From contig NMRA01000286.1 of NCBI GenBank assembly GCA_002633005.1, positions 150,143-214,142 of the forward strand: 64,000 nucleotides of DNA, written 5' to 3'. The notes under the pieces are model-generated. The model was not told the DNA's origin and searched no databases. It was given only the letters and a program-made list of their open reading frames with translations. Position numbers and translations under genes: made by a program. Shown here piece after piece: positions 52,446 through 64,000 of this stretch (position 1 is the first letter of the stretch; the number at the start of each line of letters is the position of its first letter). This stretch comes from Phoronis australis. Its lineage: Eukaryota; Phoronida; Phoronidae.

Positions 52446-52839
52446 CTGTAAGATAAGAGTGAGAAACATCAGGAAAGAGCCTATGACGGTTCATCTGTGG
52501 ACGAGATGGTGTTAACACAAGGACCTCAACGTAATGAGAATGAATGTCAGAATGAATACAAAAGTGAGAAAGATAGAGGGTCATCAAGAGACGATGGAAT
52601 TTATTTCATTCATGCACCACGTCAAGTAAGGAACAGAGAAACATAACAACCAGTGGTTAGGTAGACGTACAGTTGATAGGTGTGACTGCTACCAACACAG
52701 AAACATTTTTACTGTGTTAAAGTTAGTACTACAGACTTTGCAGACAATTGTATGAAGTATTTAGCTAATTATATACAAAACTACACGTTTGAACCCAGTA
52801 ACAGTAAACATTTCCTGAAAGTAAAAAGCTTAAGAGTTT

Positions 52840-53240
52840 TATTTTTGACTTTATACCAATCTACTGTTCATTGGCTCATGTGACTATGTCCTCTTAGTAA
52901 CATTTAGCAAAACAAGAAAGGAACATTCATATCAGAACAGCATACATAACACGACCAAATTTTGTTTATGATCTCAGAAACACTAATAATATTGTCTAAA
53001 TCATTGTTTTGTTTTCATTAATGCAAATGTTTGATTTTTCATTAATATCATTGAAGTTCGATATTAGTTAGTCCCTCACGAAATGAGGAACATTTTAAAA
53101 ATAATTCCTCACAGATCTATGGAGAATAGTGTGTGAAGCATGGTATCTAAAGGTTTTTTATGTATCCAAGCAGCCATGTCTGACATACGATGTTACAAAG
53201 TTAGTCAAATACGAACATTTTTATAGGGTGCAACATAACC
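52840..53240 (+). repeat. Dispersed repeat, matching about 300-760
   Basis: Shares TTTTGACTTNATACCAA, CATGACCAAATTT/CACGACCAAATTT, CTAAATCATNGTTT, GGAACATTTTAAAAA and AGCATNGTATCT in order with the first DPY19L3 intron. Confidence 0.7.
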
Positions 53241-54326
53241 TCAGGACCATCACACTCTGTCACTTCAGCTTAACATTTCTCTTCACATTCAGTATGGTAT
53301 GGTAATCAGTAAGTGATAAAACTTGCTACACCAAGAGGATTCTAAATTCTTACTCTTACAAATCAAGGTTATTCCACTCAGTCTTCTTAGTTCAGATGAT
53401 ATTAGTTCAAACACGTCTACAGAACATTAGACACACGATTATTTTCCACCCATTTAGCAAAGTGAATCCAAATAATATAAACTCAATTTTTGATTTAAGT
53501 TGAACCATAAAGAAAACTCCACTGACATTATTATGTAAGGAGGCTTCTACTGAAGCACTAACTAGTACAAATCAATGCTTGGCTAATTTTTAATAGATTG
53601 TACCACTGTAGTCAGCCTTTGAAAAATCTAACAATCAACAATTTTGTACAGAATACTTTAAAAGAATTACTGTCGCCATAGCAACACTTCTCATAAACTT
53701 GCAGAACTCAAGGCTGTTACCGACGCAAACTACTGTTCAGAGCTGGGGGTCATATAGTACTCTAAGAGTTTACCTGAAGCGGGTTCAATGGCCGTGTCAT
53801 GGTCAATTCTTATAAAACAGGTGTCACACAGCCATCCTTTTTTGTAATTTTGAATCCAAGTTCGAAATTGATTTCCTTATATACATGCCAACTTTGAGTG
53901 CAGAATGGTGTAAAGTGCTGGTTTCAGAAGCACTTGATAACATCCGCCATATATTGAATCTTATTAAGACGGAAAACAATAAACCTTGAGACATTTGTGA
54001 ATGTTGTGTGTAACTATGTCAATTGGATATAAACTGCGACCTGCAGCATGCAAACAATGAAAAAACAAACAAAAATTTCTGAGGAAAATTTCAATTCACC
54101 ACACTGTTAAGTTCTTAGCTATAAGCCTTCCATTAATATCATTTTAATGATCATAACAAAAAGCTGAGCATGTTAAAAATTTTGTCAAATATTGATGACA
54201 GCTGATTGATTGTGTGCAAAAATGTACACATTAAGTACAGTATTACATATAGTCTGCCATACTGAGACCTAAGTTGAATCATGTGTACCCAGGGCCCTCG
54301 CCCAGCTAAGACGAAAGGTGTATAGG

Positions 54327-54850
54327 TTTCCTAATAACAGGGCTTGGAATGACCAATGACAAAAAAGCGGAAACTTTTACGGCCCAAATCATGCGCGCTA
54401 CCCAGCCAGCCTTGAAATGGTCGATGTTAACCTTTTGCCGACAAAACTCGGAAGGACTAAAAAAAAAACCTTAACACCATCACTAGCATGCGTCTGCGTC
54501 CTTTTAGCTCGTCCGTCCACTCCCAACCCACACATTTTTGGCTGCAGAGCCGTAGTATTTGTCGCCGCGGTTTACAATAACACGAGGCGCCATTGAAAAT
54601 CCTACCACGCTATCCCAGACGCCCCGGCAATGTTGACAATTTACGTTCCTCCGAAACATAAAGAGCAACTTCCGCTTTTCGAGGTGAACGTCGTCTGCAA
54701 CGCCGCGGTAAGAAAGGAATTTGCCGCGGAAATTTTATATCAAATCCGATTTTTTTTACGCGGAAATAAAATAAAATGCGCAGACAGAACATTTGAAAAG
54801 AGCGTAAATCCGCGTTTCGGCGGAAAATTCCAAGCCCTGTAATTAGGAAA
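54327..54850. mobile_element. ~500-bp CpG-rich element with 24-bp terminal inverted repeats
   Basis: The arms 54,327-54,350 and 54,827-54,850 are inverse with one mismatch and include CAGGGCTTGGAAT. The interior is CpG-rich with repeated CCGCGGAAA, ACGCGGAAA and GGCGGAAA motifs near the right end, like subterminal transposase sites. No clear target duplication. The CAGGG start is hAT-like, but the family is not settled. Confidence 0.7.
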
Positions 54851-55265
54851 TTTTTTTCCAAGAAGGGAGAATCACCCTCCCTGTGTCCATTACCACCAAT
54901 TCCCCCCAAGCATAGTTCCATGCTAACCTGCTTAAGTTATCAAAACTTGGTAAAATCTCATCAATTTAAGATACAATATGGCAAAGAGGTGGAATTTTAT
55001 ATTCTCATTTTTTTATAAAGGACGTATAAAACCAAAATGGTGCTTTGATATAATCAAGTTCTATAAATAACAACTAACATACTTTGAAAAGTTGGGGCAT
55101 TTAAAACAATGTTAGAAACCATTGAAAATAAAAACTGAAATTTTGGCAATTACGTACTTTTGTCTGAAATTGGTGAGATGTTACCATTAACTCAACAGTA
55201 CTGCTTTATGCACAGCTCGGAGTGGAACTTATGGAGTTACTTGGGCGAGTCTAAGTTGTGGGGTG
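54757..55265 (+). repeat. 509-bp duplicated block, copy 1 (left of N)
   Basis: Starts TACGCGGAAATAAAATAAA and ends TTGTGGGGTG. It is repeated at 55,267-55,775 with a handful of substitutions. Confidence 0.95.
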
Positions 55266-55266
55266 N
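55266..55266. other. Single ambiguous base (N) at assembly join
   Basis: The N lies exactly between two 509-bp near-identical blocks. Confidence 0.9.
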
Positions 55267-55775
55267 TACGCGGAAATATAATAAAATGCGCAGACAGAAC
55301 ATTTGAAAAGAGCGTAAATCCGCGTTTCGGCGGAAAATTCCAAGCCCTGTAATAAGGAAATTTTTTTCCAAGAAGGGAGAATCACCCTCCCTGTGTCCAT
55401 TACCACCAATTCCCCCCAAGCATAGTTCCATGCTAACCTGCTTAAGTTATCAAAACTTGGTAAAATCTCACCAATTTAAGATACAATATGGCAAAGAGGT
55501 GGAATTTTATATTCTCATTTTTTTATAAAGGACGTATAAAACCAAAATGGTGCTTTGATATAATCAAGTTCTATAAATAACAACTAACATACTTTGAAAA
55601 GTTGGGGCATTTAAAACAATGTTAGAAACCATTGAAAATAAAAACTGAAATTTTGGCAATTACGTACTTTTGTCTGAAATTGGTGAGATGTTACCATTAA
55701 CTCAACAGTACTGCTTTATGCACAGCTCGGAGTGGAACTTATGGAGTTACTTGGGCGAGTCTAAGTTGTGGGGTG
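55267..55775 (+). repeat. 509-bp duplicated block, copy 2 (right of N)
   Basis: Same length as copy 1 with few differences (for example ATATAATAAA for ATAAAATAAA). It includes only the right end of the 54,327-54,850 element, consistent with an assembly overlap. Confidence 0.95.
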
Positions 55776-58700
55776 CCAAGTAGTGAAACAAGGAGTTCCA
55801 TGGCTGGTTCTCTTCCCTAACACTAGTTATCACCCCTGCGTTTACAGTAACCCATATCCTGTTCTCCTGCAGGCTGCGTGACATGGCTGAGAAGTGTGGA
55901 CTCCTGATCTTAATAAACCGTAATGATGCTAAGGGTCTGTTAGAGTTGAAACTTTAGCCTCGAGGGGATTTTTTCATCATTAAAAAGAATTTTTGGGCCT
56001 GGTGAGGAGAATTTTGCACTATTTTCCAGTGTTTTAAAGACCGGAAAGAGGTCGATATTGATGACTAAAATCGAGGCATCAACGGACCCTATTACGGTAC
56101 AGTCACAATAATCATAGAAGTCACTGGCAGTGAAGCACGTGTTGCATTTGATAGACCAAGGCCACACAAAAACAGCTTTGATGCAATTCACACAGAGTTC
56201 CCCCAACCATTACCAAGGAACTTGGCTAAGCAGCATAAATGTCAGGCCACTGGAAATTAAAACAATATCTAACAACCCCCAAAAACTGTACCTTAAGCTG
56301 CTTCCCAAGGGTTAAAGAGTTGAAAACCCTCAAACGCATAAACACAAAAACAGTGGGTAACCACAAAAACCAATGCATCATTACCTGATTAACTGGCTAA
56401 TAGATGGCCAAAATGCAACATAGGACCCGATACCCAAGACCCGTATTTATACAGAAAAAGAGCGTAGACAAATGGCAGGTGACTATGGTTAAGCAAAATG
56501 ACAGAAGTGAAAGGTAGTGAGATTTAATTTCAGTTTAATGAGAAAGCCATCTGAAGCCACCAAGTCTAAAGGTCGTTTACCTCTCAGCAATCTGATTAAC
56601 TTGTGAAAAACTGTTAATAGCAGTCAAGAGGTCAGGAACATTTTACCTCCATTTGCATGAAAGTTATCTATAAAAGTAGCCCACTCTCATAAAGCAAGTC
56701 CTGGGATTGCAGTAGGGACTGTGCAAACTCATTAGAATCATCTTCAATTTATATCTCGTTTACACGCTGGCTATAACACTAGCATTGTCACTAGCACTTT
56801 CACTAGAACCAAAAAACCAGTTAGTAATGCCACTTCTGCTGACTGTTTGAGTTATTCCAAAGCAGCTAGCATTTTCACTAGCACATTCCTAGGCCTGAAG
56901 ATGGTTACTACAAAGGACACACCCTATATAGGGGTAACTACTATCATGGTTTTTGCCATTCACATGAACCTTAAATAGTTACAATTCCAGACACGGACTG
57001 GCAGTTGACCATCAACCTGGTCTATTGTTAAGCGCTCCCACCAGTCTTTTGTCCAAACACACACTGAGAGCTACATCTGAAGTCATTGCTGGGTGATGAA
57101 TGCTCTGCTTCACAGGACAGGTACTTCGATCAGCATTCCCGAATTATGCCATGGGTAGTCTGAAGCAGTTCGTGCAAATAACAACTGACATGATACAAGT
57201 TATTGTGAAATAGGCCTGGTTTCTAATGTGTCCATGCATAATCTCAGACCAATAAATCAGAACAATTCCTACAGAAACTAACTGCCGTTTTGAATACTCA
57301 GAAAGATCATTGCCAAAAGATTTTCACCCTCACAAATCCACAATGGCATAAATATGCTTTAACCTCTGTTTACCATAAAACACATTAGCTATGTAAGGGT
57401 ACTTTTTTAGAATGCTGTGATGTTTTAATCATGCCCAGAGCAACGAATGTGACTACAGTAGAGTATTTCTCAAAACTGGTCACTGACAATACGTATGGGT
57501 CACAATGCTTCCTGAACAAAGCTAGTGAGCTCTGAGATTACCTTAATCTCAAACTTTAACAAGTTCAAGGTCAACAAGAGACCTAATCAATTAACCCTCT
57601 GCAGGAGAATATATCACCTTTTTTGCAAGTGCTGAATGCCACTGGTATATCTGATGTTCTCAGCACCTCAATGGAGACAAGTCCGGAAATGACTGAATGG
57701 CATCATAAGATGACAACCTCCTTTGAATGGCATGCAGCAAGGTCAATAGACCTGTATAGTATTAGCATCTAGCTTGAAAGGTATGGTATGTAATTTGGTT
57801 CCTAGAACCTATTGGCAATACCACTCCAATCACTTTTAGGTGAGGTCAAGGTCAAAAGCACAATCAGTTTTCTATCATTTTTGTCAACACCAAGAGGTGC
57901 CAAACGAAACTAATTTGGTATCAGCTGGTTACATTTAAAAGTCCACCGAATCAATGATTACACAGACTCTTCATAACCAACATGAAATCAATAGGTTTCC
58001 AATCACTAAGCTATTCAGGCTGGTCAGATATTTAGAATCAGTCAAGTTAAGCCCAAGTTAAATAACAGATGGTGTCATGCACTATTGGTGAAAGTGGTAA
58101 AACTCCTGTTAAAATAAAGTACATTTTTGACAATCAAAATTTTCCCATATTAACTTGACTATTTTGACAAGTAAAATTCCATAGTTTAAACTAGACTATT
58201 TTGACACTTCAGAGCCCACTGACTTCATAGATTTTCAACATAATACCAAGATCTGAAAGTTAACGGCTTGAACATTTACCCACAATTGTCTTGCCATGAG
58301 ACCAGGCAAAAACGCTCAGAGGTCAACTAACAGTATACTAAGAAAAGTTTCAAGAAAAGTTGATTGTGACACCAACAAGCTTTGTAGTTTAGCAAAAATC
58401 ACAGTTGATTCTGGTCTGTGCCCAACCCATTTGGATACTTGTGATAAAAAACATACCTCTACATCAATTTCAGCCAACGTCTGGTGAATATTTTGCAAAA
58501 CTGCACAAAGTCAAATAGGCAAGGCTAAGCAAGCATTAAAACTCCATGATTTGCTACCAGCAATGAGTAAAAAAACAAAACCCCACGTCGTTTTTGCTCA
58601 TCCCAGGAGGATTTTTTGAAAAAGTGAGCAACTTTAAGTGCTGTACCATTGACTCTATTTTCAAAGAAGCAGAGACCAGAACCAACTGTTGTTTTTGGCC

Positions 58701-60877
58701 TTTTACACAGTAAACAAAAATAATGGCCAAGTTCAATTTACGATAAATAAGAATAAAGCAGTTTATGAAATCGGCCTCGGTATAACCATAGAAGTATGAT
58801 GTACAACTTGCCTCATTTCCCAGAGTCACAAAATTAAATCAAAAGATCCGAATTTCACCATTGTGTAAAAAGGTAATAGTGGTATAACCAAAACACTGCT
58901 CCATATAACTTCAAGAAATTCTGCAACAACTTGATAGTTATTCTCCAGGCTAATAGGTTATTCAGGTCGACAAGAGCTAAGTCATTTTTCAACTTTTATT
59001 CCCGTGGCGCACAATGGCAGGGTGGATGGGGACAAATCGAGTGAACCCAGGGGTACACAGCAAAATTTGACCCAGCTTGGCCAAGTTTGTAGTCTAATCC
59101 CCTTTCTAATGTTAACTAAGGTTCACCTAGCAAACTATGAAACTGTTATTCCGTTACCTTGATTAAATGTTACGAAGGTTTAGATAAAATCATACAAATA
59201 TGGACCAATCTGAGGGTGACATCACGTCATGTGGACCGAAGGGTTGCAATATTGCTCTCCAGAGATACATATGACCAGATAGGCCCGCACGAACAGACTA
59301 TATTTGCTTTGTTTCGTAACCTTTGATGCTTCCTGCCTCTGATTTTCAGGTCTCTTGTTAGATTAGCTTGTTTTTACCATTGATAAATCGACATGGTCTG
59401 CTTGCTTTCTAGTCACTGGTTTAAAGTTTCTACAGCGTCAGAAAGCTCAGATCGGGATTAGTGACATTAATTAACTGGGCGACATGAACGAACAGCGATA
59501 TTCCATGGCCACGTTGGTCACTATTATGCTAAATCTGAAGTTGTCACACTGCACTTCAGCCAATCAGAGGACAGAGCTATCAGTGGCCGGGTAATAATAG
59601 TCAACACTGAATACTGCACTTGCTTTTCAACCAGAACAATGTAAGAGTTCGTCAAGAGCTTGCTAATGGTTGGTTAGCATGATCTTTCCGGGGTTTCAAC
59701 AAGTAGTCTCTTTCAGTATGAGTCACCTGTTCACAGAGCAAAAAGTAACACCACTAAACGAGTAAAAAAGTGATCAAAAGTTCATGTGAACTCCCAAGGA
59801 ATATTGTGATTTAAAACTTAGATCAACCATTAACAGCTAATTTTTACAATGGACTAGAAACCAAAATGACTAACAAGGTAGATACGGGTAATGAGCTGAA
59901 GTAGGTAATGTAGTTATCACTCATCAAGCTAGGCAAGGAAAAGGGAATGTATGTTGAATATAGCATCCAGTTGGCCATACGGAAATGATCAATGTAGAAC
60001 TACATGAAAATATTCTGAAAGCATATCTCACCTGGATGAAATGCCGTAATGCAAGAACTGGTGCGTTTTCTTTCAAATGATTGAGGAAAAATGCCAAACT
60101 TTGTGTTGCATCAACAATGACCAATGTTTACATGCCAGACTGGACAAAATGAATTAAAAAAGCAGCTGCCATGTTCATAGCTGAAATAGCACACCACAGG
60201 AATGAAAAGAAAGGCAGCATCTACTACACTAACCCAGTAAATGTTTTGAATGCTTCCGACTTGTACATGTTGATAGTTCAAGGTTACCGTGAGTCATGAA
60301 TGGTGCAACAAGTAACAATAAAATGTAGGAAGACCTCATGGAGAGAAATTTTAGGTATGAGCATTTACTTTAATTCTTCATTTAGTTGGTGCACAGTATG
60401 GCCAACAAGTGAAATTCTGTTTTGGAAAATTATCCTCAAAAGTAAAGATTAAGAACATAGTCTGTTACATCCATGGTTTAGAGTGGGTAGAAGTCGTAAA
60501 ACATTTGCTTAAGTTCCCACTGTTGGCAAAAACGTAATCAGTCATTGAAAAAAGTAAAATTAACATTTTGGAAACAATTTTAGAGAGAAATAAGTGGAGG
60601 TAATAAAAAGATTTATAGTCTTCGGATCATGTTTTAATTAGGGAACAACCATTCTGCCACAGAAACTGATCTGCAAAATCTTGCTTCCTTGCAGAATATT
60701 TGTAATTGCAGCATTATGTACACGAATGTAAGAGGGAACAGAACAGTCACCAAGTCTCGAAATGTCAATAGAACACTGGCAAAAGCAGGCAGCCAGTAAA
60801 GAATGATAAGTAGGATGGTTTGCAACTTAAGTAAAGAAATCTCTAGGAGTAACTGAACCAGTCCCCCATTGGCCACG

Positions 60878-61000
60878 GCAGAGTTCAATAACGCTAGACC
60901 CTTGCTTCAAACCAAAAGTTCGCGAGATTACACGAGATATTGCCAAGAACACATGATTTTGGATAGAGTTCAGCAAGGTCCTAGCGTTACTGAACTCTAC
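60878..61000. repeat. 29-bp-arm inverted repeat with 65-nt spacer
   Basis: Arms 60,878-60,906 and 60,972-61,000 are inverse with a few mismatches (AGAGTTCAATAACGCTAG against CTAGCGTTACTGAACTCT). The right arm overlaps a small GAGTTCAG/CTGAACTC hairpin (60,966-60,997). Confidence 0.8.
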
Positions 61001-63919
61001 CGCAACATCTCTACTTGGCTTTGGCACACAAATGATAATCTACAAATCCAGCGTCCTTAACTTAGTCTTCAGCAGACACACTATCAATCCTTCCCCACTC
61101 CAGAAATCATATCTACAGTGAAAATTCTTCAGTTTGGGATAGTGAAAAATTAAAGCCGAAGCCAATTTTTGGGCCGATTCAGGTCAAATTTAAAAGTTAT
61201 TTTGACACTGAAATTGCTAAAGGCCGAGATAGATGGTGATTTAAGCCTATGAGCGGTCAACTTTAGTCCTAGATTGAAGTAAAATACCAGCACCAGTTAA
61301 CTTCACAGTAAACAGGTGGATTTAACAGCGGAGCATCGATGCTGTGGTGCAGTTTGGACGGTCAACTTCCGTTCCATAAAAACTATCGACAGGGGCTATT
61401 GTTATCGTCAACAATTAAAAGGATAGTGTCATTGCTAACAGTTGCTTATATTTTACTTGAATAATCACCAATTGAATTAGAAATAAGTTTTATGTCACTT
61501 AGCACATGTAAATGTTACTTTAAAAAATCTTAGCATGTACGCGATACATCAACGCTACCTTGCAATTATTTCGATGACAACAGCATCACCTACCGTTCAT
61601 TTCCATGTCCATTAACTACCGAAGCGGGTATGAACGGTTCAGTTAACGCTGCAATTTACCTCGATTTTCCTCTCAGACCGGACTTAAGTCAGTATGAAAG
61701 AGCCTTTAAGCAATGTGATCATTAGCAAAAATGACAAATCCCCAGCACTGAAATCGACCACTTGAAAATGTTCCACAAAAACTTGCCTGGATGAACTCGA
61801 GAAGGGCACACCTTAACTATCAGAACCCTTGTAAGTTTACAGCCGTTCCTTTCTTGTTATAATTAGACACTTCTTATTGAGCAGTTACAAATGAAGTATT
61901 AGGTCCACAGGGAACATTAAGGAGGTCTATCTTAACATCAACATATTCATCAAGATGGTGTAATTACTTTTTAAAGAAATCATTGACAGCACTATCATCC
62001 TAAGCGTAATTGCTGAGCAAAAATGTTGGAGCACATTCGCAGCTGCATCGCACCAGCACCAAGAAATATAATTATCTTTGTAGGTAAAATGTTGTCAACA
62101 ACAAATTTCAAGATTAATGAGTTCAACAACCCATTGCCTATAATGGCTGCACTTTTAAAAAGACATCTGACACTTTTGTTGTTGAAACTGATAGGCTCCT
62201 GGAAATTAAACAGAAAGTAAAAAAATACACCAGAGAACACATCAGCCAATTTGTAGCTAGATTTGCCTCCCAGCTGGCACTGAGAGGAGGGCCCACGTTG
62301 CATTGTGGAAAAACCCATCAGAAATGCTAGTCAAATGCCTTAAAACTCAGAAATCGACTGCCAGAATGGCCAATGCTCAGCCTCAACCTGGTTCAAATGT
62401 TGACATCCTATTAATAGGAGAATAATGCAAGATGGCAGCATAACAATTTTGTTACTAAGAGAAGGACTTTGTCAAAACGAGTCGTTTCTGGAAATCCTGG
62501 AATACTTGTTCAGACACCGGGCTTCCGAAGGTACCCTTCCATTCACAAAATACGTTTAAGTTGTGTGAATTTAGAAGTTAGGGAGAGGCGGAATCATCAG
62601 AGAGACCTGTCCATATAATAAGGCCCAATGTCATGTACGTCCGTCCAATTCTCAGTGGGATGGCAGGGATGGGAATTTGTCTAGAAACTTGGATTAATAA
62701 GGAGGTAGACACGAAGGAACTGACATGAAGGGCCACAACAGTTTCTGAATCTGAAAATCCTCAACATGCTCTCATCATTAGCAACACAACTGCCAAACAG
62801 AAGGTGTCGCCGGCACTCTGCTTGAAATATCAAACATCACACCTTCATTACCAACACCACTCATTCCCACACTTTTATGACATTGAAGTGGAAATTTGCA
62901 GAAATATGTAGGTCTAGCTTAGACAGCCGGACATCTCAGATAAAAGAACAAGCAGGCAAATTCATGGACAGTTGTATTTTGAATAGTGCTTGGGAATCTG
63001 ATTTAGTACTGGGGCACGTGTGCTGACTGTGAACACAACAGTGAAAAGCCGCACAACTTTTCAACTGGTGTGTCATGCAACATTTCGGGAGAAAATGTCG
63101 CTCATCTGAACCCGGCTATGAAGACGCAGGAAAGCTACTGATAAGCAGTGTAAAGAGACCGCTTCTGTAGTCAGCAATTCTTTCTTTAAGGTGTACACAA
63201 ACATTGAAACTCACAACATCCTACAGCTCAAAAGAACCAAAGTCATACCTCTGTGCAAACAGTGCCGATCAATCCTATTTGGTATCATAAAACCTGGCGT
63301 GATCGACAAGAAAATTGCAGTAAAAAAACGTGACAGTTTCCCTTTGGCATTTCTGTTGAAAATGTGCACCAGACGTCAAAGAAATTCCAAAGCTGTACTC
63401 AGCAATGCTGGGCACCTTGAAACACATGACGTCAAAGAGCGGCTGCAGGTAATTACCCAGTTATCTCTCAAACCAAAGCAACAGAAGACATGTGGTGGAC
63501 CTAACTACTTTTCAACAACAGGGTGCTCCTAGCATGAAAACCAAATTTATTAGAAGTCTCACAGCCCAATAGCAATTATAACTATATATCAAATTGTAGG
63601 TTTCCATCCCAACACTCCTGTACATACAAGACAGCACCAAAAGATCTTATCTAATCACAACCACAAAAACACAAGGCATTTGTTCCTTGGTGTCACTACT
63701 GTTCTACACTGAAGAAATGCAAAGTACACACATTCAGGTAGTCATGTGGTGCTCTTACAATTTCTAATAATGTCCTCTATGTTGGTGAGAGGCTGTATGT
63801 TGCTAGTCTATTCAGGTTATCAAAAGAGTATCTTCAGTCTGCCACCGAAGTCCTGTCCACACACAAAGCCTACCCTAGAACAACTTGCGCTAGTGCAATG
63901 TACCTCACTTGTGGAGTGT

Positions 63920-63923
<4 letters not shown>

Positions 63924-64000
<77 letters not shown>
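63924..64000. repeat. (CA)n microsatellite, runs off window end
   Basis: An uninterrupted CA dinucleotide tract of more than 70 bp, still going at the last base. Confidence 0.98.

Larger units (their letters stand above)
52446..64000 (-). other. PDE3 5' intron or upstream region
   Basis: At least 11.5 kb with no recognisable PDE3 exon. I looked for the multi-helix membrane region expected at the N-terminus and saw none. It holds repeats (52,840-53,240; 54,327-54,850; the 509-bp duplication around 55,266; 59,200-59,620; inverted repeat 60,878-61,000). Most of the rest is AT-rich sequence without visible structure. Confidence 0.6.

Noticed and set aside
63191-63532. 113-codon plus-strand frame near the window end
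   Set aside because: No family resemblance, and it sits in the PDE3 5' intron. Probably chance.

Overview
This is animal (metazoan) nuclear DNA: AT-rich, with short exons, canonical GT-AG introns and many interspersed repeats in introns and intergenic space. The three genes are recognisable orthologues of human genes. Their intron-rich structure and modest intron sizes fit an invertebrate, perhaps a deuterostome, but the species cannot be fixed from the sequence. I see no prokaryotic or viral genes and no CRISPR array.

Layout. (1) About 1-21,140, plus strand: the last 13 coding exons of a DPY19L3-type protein C-mannosyltransferase. They join in frame to 610 residues plus a stop; the N-terminal ~100 residues lie upstream of the window. 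(2) 21,140-26,767: intergenic, with repeat copies, a short inverted-repeat transposon and a perfect 16-bp-stem hairpin. (3) 26,768-28,860, plus strand: UBXN10, a UBX-domain p97/VCP cofactor, in two coding exons (258 residues), with a 3' UTR perhaps reaching ~30,530. (4) 30,530-35,180: intergenic, including a 587-bp element flanked by 10-bp direct repeats and an antisense copy of a large repeat family. (5) 35,668-52,445, minus strand: the last 11 coding exons of a PDE3-family (cGMP-inhibited) cyclic nucleotide phosphodiesterase, which join in frame to 922 residues plus a stop. The 5' exon(s) for the membrane-anchoring N-terminus are not seen and probably lie beyond 64,000. (6) 52,446-64,000: the 5' intron of PDE3, with repeats and a terminal (CA)n microsatellite that runs off the window end.

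UBXN10 and PDE3 are convergent. The three genes share no pathway that I know of: C-mannosylation in the ER, cilium-linked p97 adaptor work, and cAMP/cGMP hydrolysis.

The repeat content is the most unusual part. One family has a recurring head and tail that carry a short inverted repeat (ATGCGCCCAC-like) and a variable run of diverged ~145-bp internal units bearing a CCCCTAGTGGC-like box. Both single-N positions (13,882 and 55,266) sit exactly between two near-identical copies of flanking DNA (~1.47 kb and 509 bp), which looks like unmerged haplotypes or an assembly join rather than true duplication. A degenerate L1/Tx1-like LINE lies antisense in a PDE3 intron. I did not find a convincing new biological system.
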